A stretch of DNA of 25,451 nt from Triparma columacea (Eukaryota; Sar; Bolidophyceae; Parmales; Triparmaceae). The notes under the pieces are model-generated. The model was not told the DNA's origin. It did not search any database and worked only from the letters and a program-made list of their open reading frames with translations. How positions within the stretch are numbered: position 1 is the stretch's first letter; every line of letters starts with the position of its first letter. Positions 22,077-25,451 of this stretch are shown here, piece by piece. The position numbers were made by a program, and so were the translations under genes. The DNA lies in contig BRYA01000109.1 of NCBI GenBank assembly GCA_030267965.1, positions 1 through 25,451 on the forward strand. The letters are read 5' to 3'.

Positions 22077-23056
22077 TCACTTATCCTTTTTCTTACGTGC
22101 CAAAACAGCGACCATAGGGTTCTTCTGTCCCTCCCACCCCTCCTCGCTCAAGTCCCTTACTCCCACCTCCTCCCATTCCGCGCTGTGGTGGAAGTACTCC
22201 CCCACGATCCTAGCGTGGTTCTCCGGGGTGAAGGGGTTCGTCCAGATTGGGACGACCTTGGTAGGGAAGCAGCGGTTGGTGAAGGAAATGCAAGCGAGAC
22301 CTGAGGGCTTGAGGACGCGGTGGATTTCAGTGAAGACGGAAAGGGGGGAGGTTAGGTAGTCTACGGACAGGGCTAATGTGCAAACGTCAAAGGTAGAGGA
22401 GGGGTAAGGTAGGGTGGGTTCGGCGTTCAGGTCGTGGACGTTGAATGAAGTCTTGCTAGGGTTGAACAAGAGCTCCAGGGGATTGAGACCCAAAGCGACC
22501 GACTTGGACGCCTTGTATCCAGGGGGGTAGTGAGAAGTGAAGGAGGAACAAAGGTCGAGGGTGGCACCGGTTGAGGGAGGGGGGAGGATAGTAGAGTAGA
22601 AGTTTGTGAGCTGGGTGCGACAACCAGGAGAAGCGTGGTGGACGAACTTAGGTAGGAAATAGAATGCTGAGTGTGTGTGTTGGATGGGTGGGTGGGGTGG
22701 GAAGGGAGGGTGGGGAGGGATGGGATTGAGGCGTAGTTGTTAGATGTGATTTAACCAGTTTTCCCAACTTTCTCCCTCCGAAGCTCCTTCCTCCCCAACT
22801 GGCCATCTATATTATGACCATCCAGAACATCCAGCAGTATATTCCCCTCACCTCTATCATTATCCGGCCATTCAGGAGTCAACTGTTGTTTCGTGTACGG
22901 GAATTGATCTGAAAATGGGGCATCTAAAACTCTTGTTACTGGACTCTGCCGTCCTGCTGCTGGTAATGATGATTGATAGGATAGTTGATTAGATGAATGT
23001 AGCAATAAGATGAATATGAGGAGTAATAACGTTGTTGTTGTATTTAAATGCATCAT
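22077..23056 (-). CDS. SAM-dependent methyltransferase with hydrophobic leader
   Basis: Two exons (23056-22756 and 22666-22077, phase 1) give 296 aa. The N-terminus has NTTTTLLLLIFILLLHSSN, a signal peptide or the first part of a plastid leader. The mature part follows a methyltransferase pattern shared by cyanobacteria and plastid-bearing eukaryotes: FYFLPKFVHH, then TGATLDLCSSFTSHYPPGYK (motif I, SAM site), VALGLNPLEL, VHDLNAEPTLPYP, STFDVCTLALSVDYLTSPLS, EIHRVLKPSGLACISFTNRC, and IVGEYFHH. The class is a Rossmann-like Methyltransf_11 type. The methyl acceptor is unknown. The start is the first of two adjacent ATG codons. The intron (22667-22755) ends in a (CA)n tract. The stop lies 113 bp from that of TTLL1, and the start is 140 bp from the divergent gene K. 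Confidence 0.87.
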
Positions 23057-23196
23057 ATTGGTTTGTAGAGGGATTTAATGGGCTTTAATTAATTAATTTC
23101 TTCTTTCTCACTTTTCTCTTTTCTCCCCTTTCCTTCCAACCGTTCACTATTCACTCACCGTTCAATATCTAAAGAGAGTATCCTAAGCATACCCCA

Positions 23197-24486
23197 ATGG
23201 ACATAATTACTGCCATCGAACACTGCAATCACACCATCACACCATCCCAACTCTCGTCTCTCTCTTCAATCCCCGAAGAAAGCGCTTCAAAAGAGCTATG
23301 TGGTATATCAGCTATTGTGCCAGGCTCAACATTTGTTATGGTACCCTCTGTAGACAACCCAGATGACGCTACACCAACATTCAACTTCCCAAAAACTCTA
23401 AGGACATATCTTTCATCGCATCATGTCAAGTCCACCTTCAAATCTAGCGTTACATCTATCATACCGCCTATCATTCTAGCCCTTCGCGTACTCTTCGGTG
23501 TTTACCTCCTAATTTCTCTCCTCCTCCTCCTCCTCCTCCTCCTAATTTCGGTTTTCCTCGCCCTAAAGTCGAACCTCCGCCTCCCTCGAAGTCTAGCATC
23601 CCGTCTCCGTTCCCTCCACACCTTAACCTTTCTCTACTACGCCCTAGGGGGCTCCAATCCCTTCTTCACGTCCCTCTCCACCTGCAGCTTCTACACGTTA
23701 GCCTGCCTAAACCCAAGGATGTTATTAAACCCCTTTTTCCTCCTCCGCGCTAGGTCGCTATCACGGAGAACGTACGTCCTCCCAACCGTGGACCTTCAAT
23801 CCATGTCCTCATCCCTTCGTTCTCCAGCGACGTCATCCGGCTCTGTTGTAGGAGGTAGTGATATAGGCCCTTTAGTATTGAGAAGTATAGACGAGTTTCT
23901 ATTTGGTCCTGACGATGCGCAGTTACCAAACCAGTTATCTAGGCAAAGTTTTATCGTCCGTTTCATCCAGTCCAAGGGTCTGACAGTAAAAGACAAGGAA
24001 CTACTACCATGGCTAGACAACGAGGACTCCTTAATGAGGTGCGTTCACCTCCTAAAGGGTAGACCTGTAAATGGGGAGGTTGGTAAATACACCTTCCCTG
24101 AACTTGAGTCCGTAGAGGTTGCGGATTACGAGTCCGAATGTGTGGGGGGGTGTATCCTCTGGTCAGATGGAAGGGAGGAGGGATACGAGGAGGTCGGGGA
24201 GTACTTGAAGGAGGGTAAATTCGTCGTCACTAGACTAAATAAACGAACCTTCCTCATGGTCGCGGGACTTGGGATCGCCAACTTAGTCGGGGTTATGTGT
24301 CTAGGTTTGTACCTAGAGCAAAACCGTAGCTCATGGTCAGGGGGCTGGGCCTACAAGAGCCTGGAGTGTTACGCAGTGGGGTTCTTCCTTGTACCGGCAG
24401 CCAGGGCGGGAGCGGCTATGTGGAGGAATGGGGGGGTGGAAAGGAGGAACAAGAGGAGGAGGGAACTTAAAGAGGCGCTAGGTTAA
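23197..24486 (+). CDS. Unrecognised single-exon membrane protein
   Basis: An uninterrupted frame of 429 codons starts at ATG 23197 (CCCCAATGG) and ends with TAA. I do not recognise the family. The first 85 residues are polar. Residues of about 88-124 form a very long Leu-rich hydrophobic stretch (one long or two close TM helices), partly encoded by a CTC repeat. Further hydrophobic segments lie near 142-160, 164-182, 345-370 and 385-405. The central part (about 190-340) is soluble and contains DEFLFGPDDAQLPNQLSRQS, KELLPWLDNEDSLMRCVHLL and a Gly/Glu-rich segment. The C-terminus is strongly basic (RRNKRRRELK). It is the only gene in the window without an intron. Codon usage and the conserved-looking acidic core suggest a real protein rather than a chance frame. 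Confidence 0.72.
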   Translation: MDIITAIEHCNHTITPSQLSSLSSIPEESASKELCGISAIVPGSTFVMVPSVDNPDDATPTFNFPKTLRTYLSSHHVKSTFKSSVTSIIPPIILALRVLFGVYLLISLLLLLLLLLISVFLALKSNLRLPRSLASRLRSLHTLTFLYYALGGSNPFFTSLSTCSFYTLACLNPRMLLNPFFLLRARSLSRRTYVLPTVDLQSMSSSLRSPATSSGSVVGGSDIGPLVLRSIDEFLFGPDDAQLPNQLSRQSFIVRFIQSKGLTVKDKELLPWLDNEDSLMRCVHLLKGRPVNGEVGKYTFPELESVEVADYESECVGGCILWSDGREEGYEEVGEYLKEGKFVVTRLNKRTFLMVAGLGIANLVGVMCLGLYLEQNRSSWSGGWAYKSLECYAVGFFLVPAARAGAAMWRNGGVERRNKRRRELKEALG

Positions 24487-25451
24487 GGAACTACAGGGGC
24501 ATAAGTTGATAATGACGATGTATACGTCAATAACGAAAAGCCGTAATTATTCATGCTCTGCGCGTTCTTCTTCATAGTTTAATGACTGTGCCTGGTGAGC
24601 GAGAGGGGCAAGAAGTACACGGACATGAAAAACGACTAGAAGATAGAACGGGGAACTTTTAATGATGAAACGACGCGTTTTTATTGGGTTTTGATATACT
24701 AATATCGGGCGTCTTTACTCATGCGCTCTCCTCAAATCTGGTTTTTTGTTTCATCAACAAGTTACAGTAGCTCAACACATGTTTGTCGACTTTATTTGGG
24801 GGGGGGGGGCTACTAAGTGAGAGTTTAGGGTTGCGCTCTCTTTTAAACATTGCGGGTGGGGAAAATAGTAAAGGATTCCCTAATGATTTAGAATGTTGGA
24901 AAATGGTATTCAGAACACTGAAATCCAAATGACAGGAAACTATCTGAGTCTTTTTGGCAAATCCAAAGTCAGTAATTATACTAATGCCGGGCGCTTTACT
25001 CCCATGCTCTCCTTTAAAATACAAATCTTGCTATTATTGTACGACCCATCGACTTTTGGCTCGCATATGCCCCCAAATGAGGAGAAAATTGAGCTCTCAT
25101 CTCATGCTTGTTCGTAATCATCCCTATTGTTTTTGTGTGATTTTTGGCCAATATCGGGCGCATTTATTCCTACTCTCTCCTCAAAAACTCAAATCTTGCT
25201 ATCGTTGTACGACCCATTGACTTTTAAAATGGCATACGCCCCCAAATGTGGTGAAAATAGAGCTCTCACTCATATGCTTCTTCGTCGTCGTCCAAATTGT
25301 TTTGTGTATTTATTTGGCCATCACAGAGGTATATCAATATAACTACTGTCGATATGGGGACACACTTAAGGTTACTACCATTGCAAGGGCACTTACACCT
25401 CCTAGACGTCACAAAGAGGATATATTGGACACTTTTCTAACTCTCTCCAAT
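24487..25451. repeat. Gene-free stretch with diverged repeat copies
   Basis: No gene is supported. A unit beginning ATATCGGGCGC/T-TTTACTC, then CTCTCCTCAAA, then (in the fuller copies) CAAATCTTGCTATNNTTGTACGACCCAT, CCCCCAAATG and GAGCTCTCA, recurs. A fuller copy runs about 24981-25147 and another about 25148-25322, with a spacing of 167 bp. A partial, more diverged copy starts near 24702. Substitutions are spread evenly, so the copies are old. Short reading frames here are repeat shadows. Base composition is more AT-rich than the gene region. The last 130 bases show nothing recognisable. Confidence 0.8.

Noticed and set aside
24719..25342. Several 70-100 codon frames near the right end
   Set aside because: They lie in the diverged repeat, change frame between copies and lack any domain or splice-consistent structure.

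Overview
This window is a chromosome end of a eukaryote. It opens with 11 perfect CCCTAA telomere repeats and runs inward through about 1.6 kb of gene-free subtelomere into a compact, intron-bearing gene region. The likely source is a photosynthetic stramenopile (ochrophyte). The evidence is a large beta-helix plus GCC2/GCC3 cysteine-repeat plus multi-TM protein of the kind expanded in stramenopiles, a probable bipartite plastid leader with an SSFAP motif, axonemal genes, an algal-type selenoprotein, and short GT-AG introns (71-275 nt) with C/T-rich acceptors. A Parmales/Bolidophyte-like alga would fit, but the species is inference only. Exons were joined by eye from GT-AG sites with matching phase; no transcript data were available.

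Layout: 1-69 telomere; 70-1062 pyrimidine-rich subtelomere whose + strand has no G at all up to position 671; 1063-1274 a 106-bp tandem duplication; 1275-1651 C-rich, no gene. Then follow eleven genes. (A) 1652-5622, minus, beta-helix/GCC2-GCC3/multi-TM surface protein. (B) 6163-7701, minus, unrecognised multi-pass membrane protein. (C) 7915-13050, minus, LSD1-like flavin amine oxidase with six copies of an apparently unnamed GRAxxGCxWD motif. (D) 13070-15043, plus, Gfo/Idh/MocA oxidoreductase. (E) 15208-16035, minus, plastid-type AhpC/TSA (peroxiredoxin-like 2) selenoprotein with in-frame TGA in a UxxC motif and a downstream SECIS. (F) 16215-18150, minus, type II membrane, probably Golgi, glycosyltransferase-like protein. 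(G) 18280-19360, plus, axonemal inner-arm dynein light chain p28. (H) 19468-20222, minus, HIT-family (HINT3-like) hydrolase. (I) 20447-21963, plus, TTLL1-type tubulin polyglutamylase. (J) 22077-23056, minus, SAM-dependent methyltransferase with a hydrophobic leader. (K) 23197-24486, plus, unrecognised single-exon membrane protein. The last kilobase has no gene but holds diverged repeats with a spacing of about 167 bp.

From gene C on, neighbours are mostly head-to-head or tail-to-tail with short spacers (19-224 bp between divergent starts, 107-164 bp between convergent stops), so shared promoters and overlapping 3' UTRs are likely. G and I both act on the flagellar axoneme. The most notable observations are the selenoprotein E with its SECIS, the repeated motif in the LSD1-like protein C, and the G-free strand beside the telomere.
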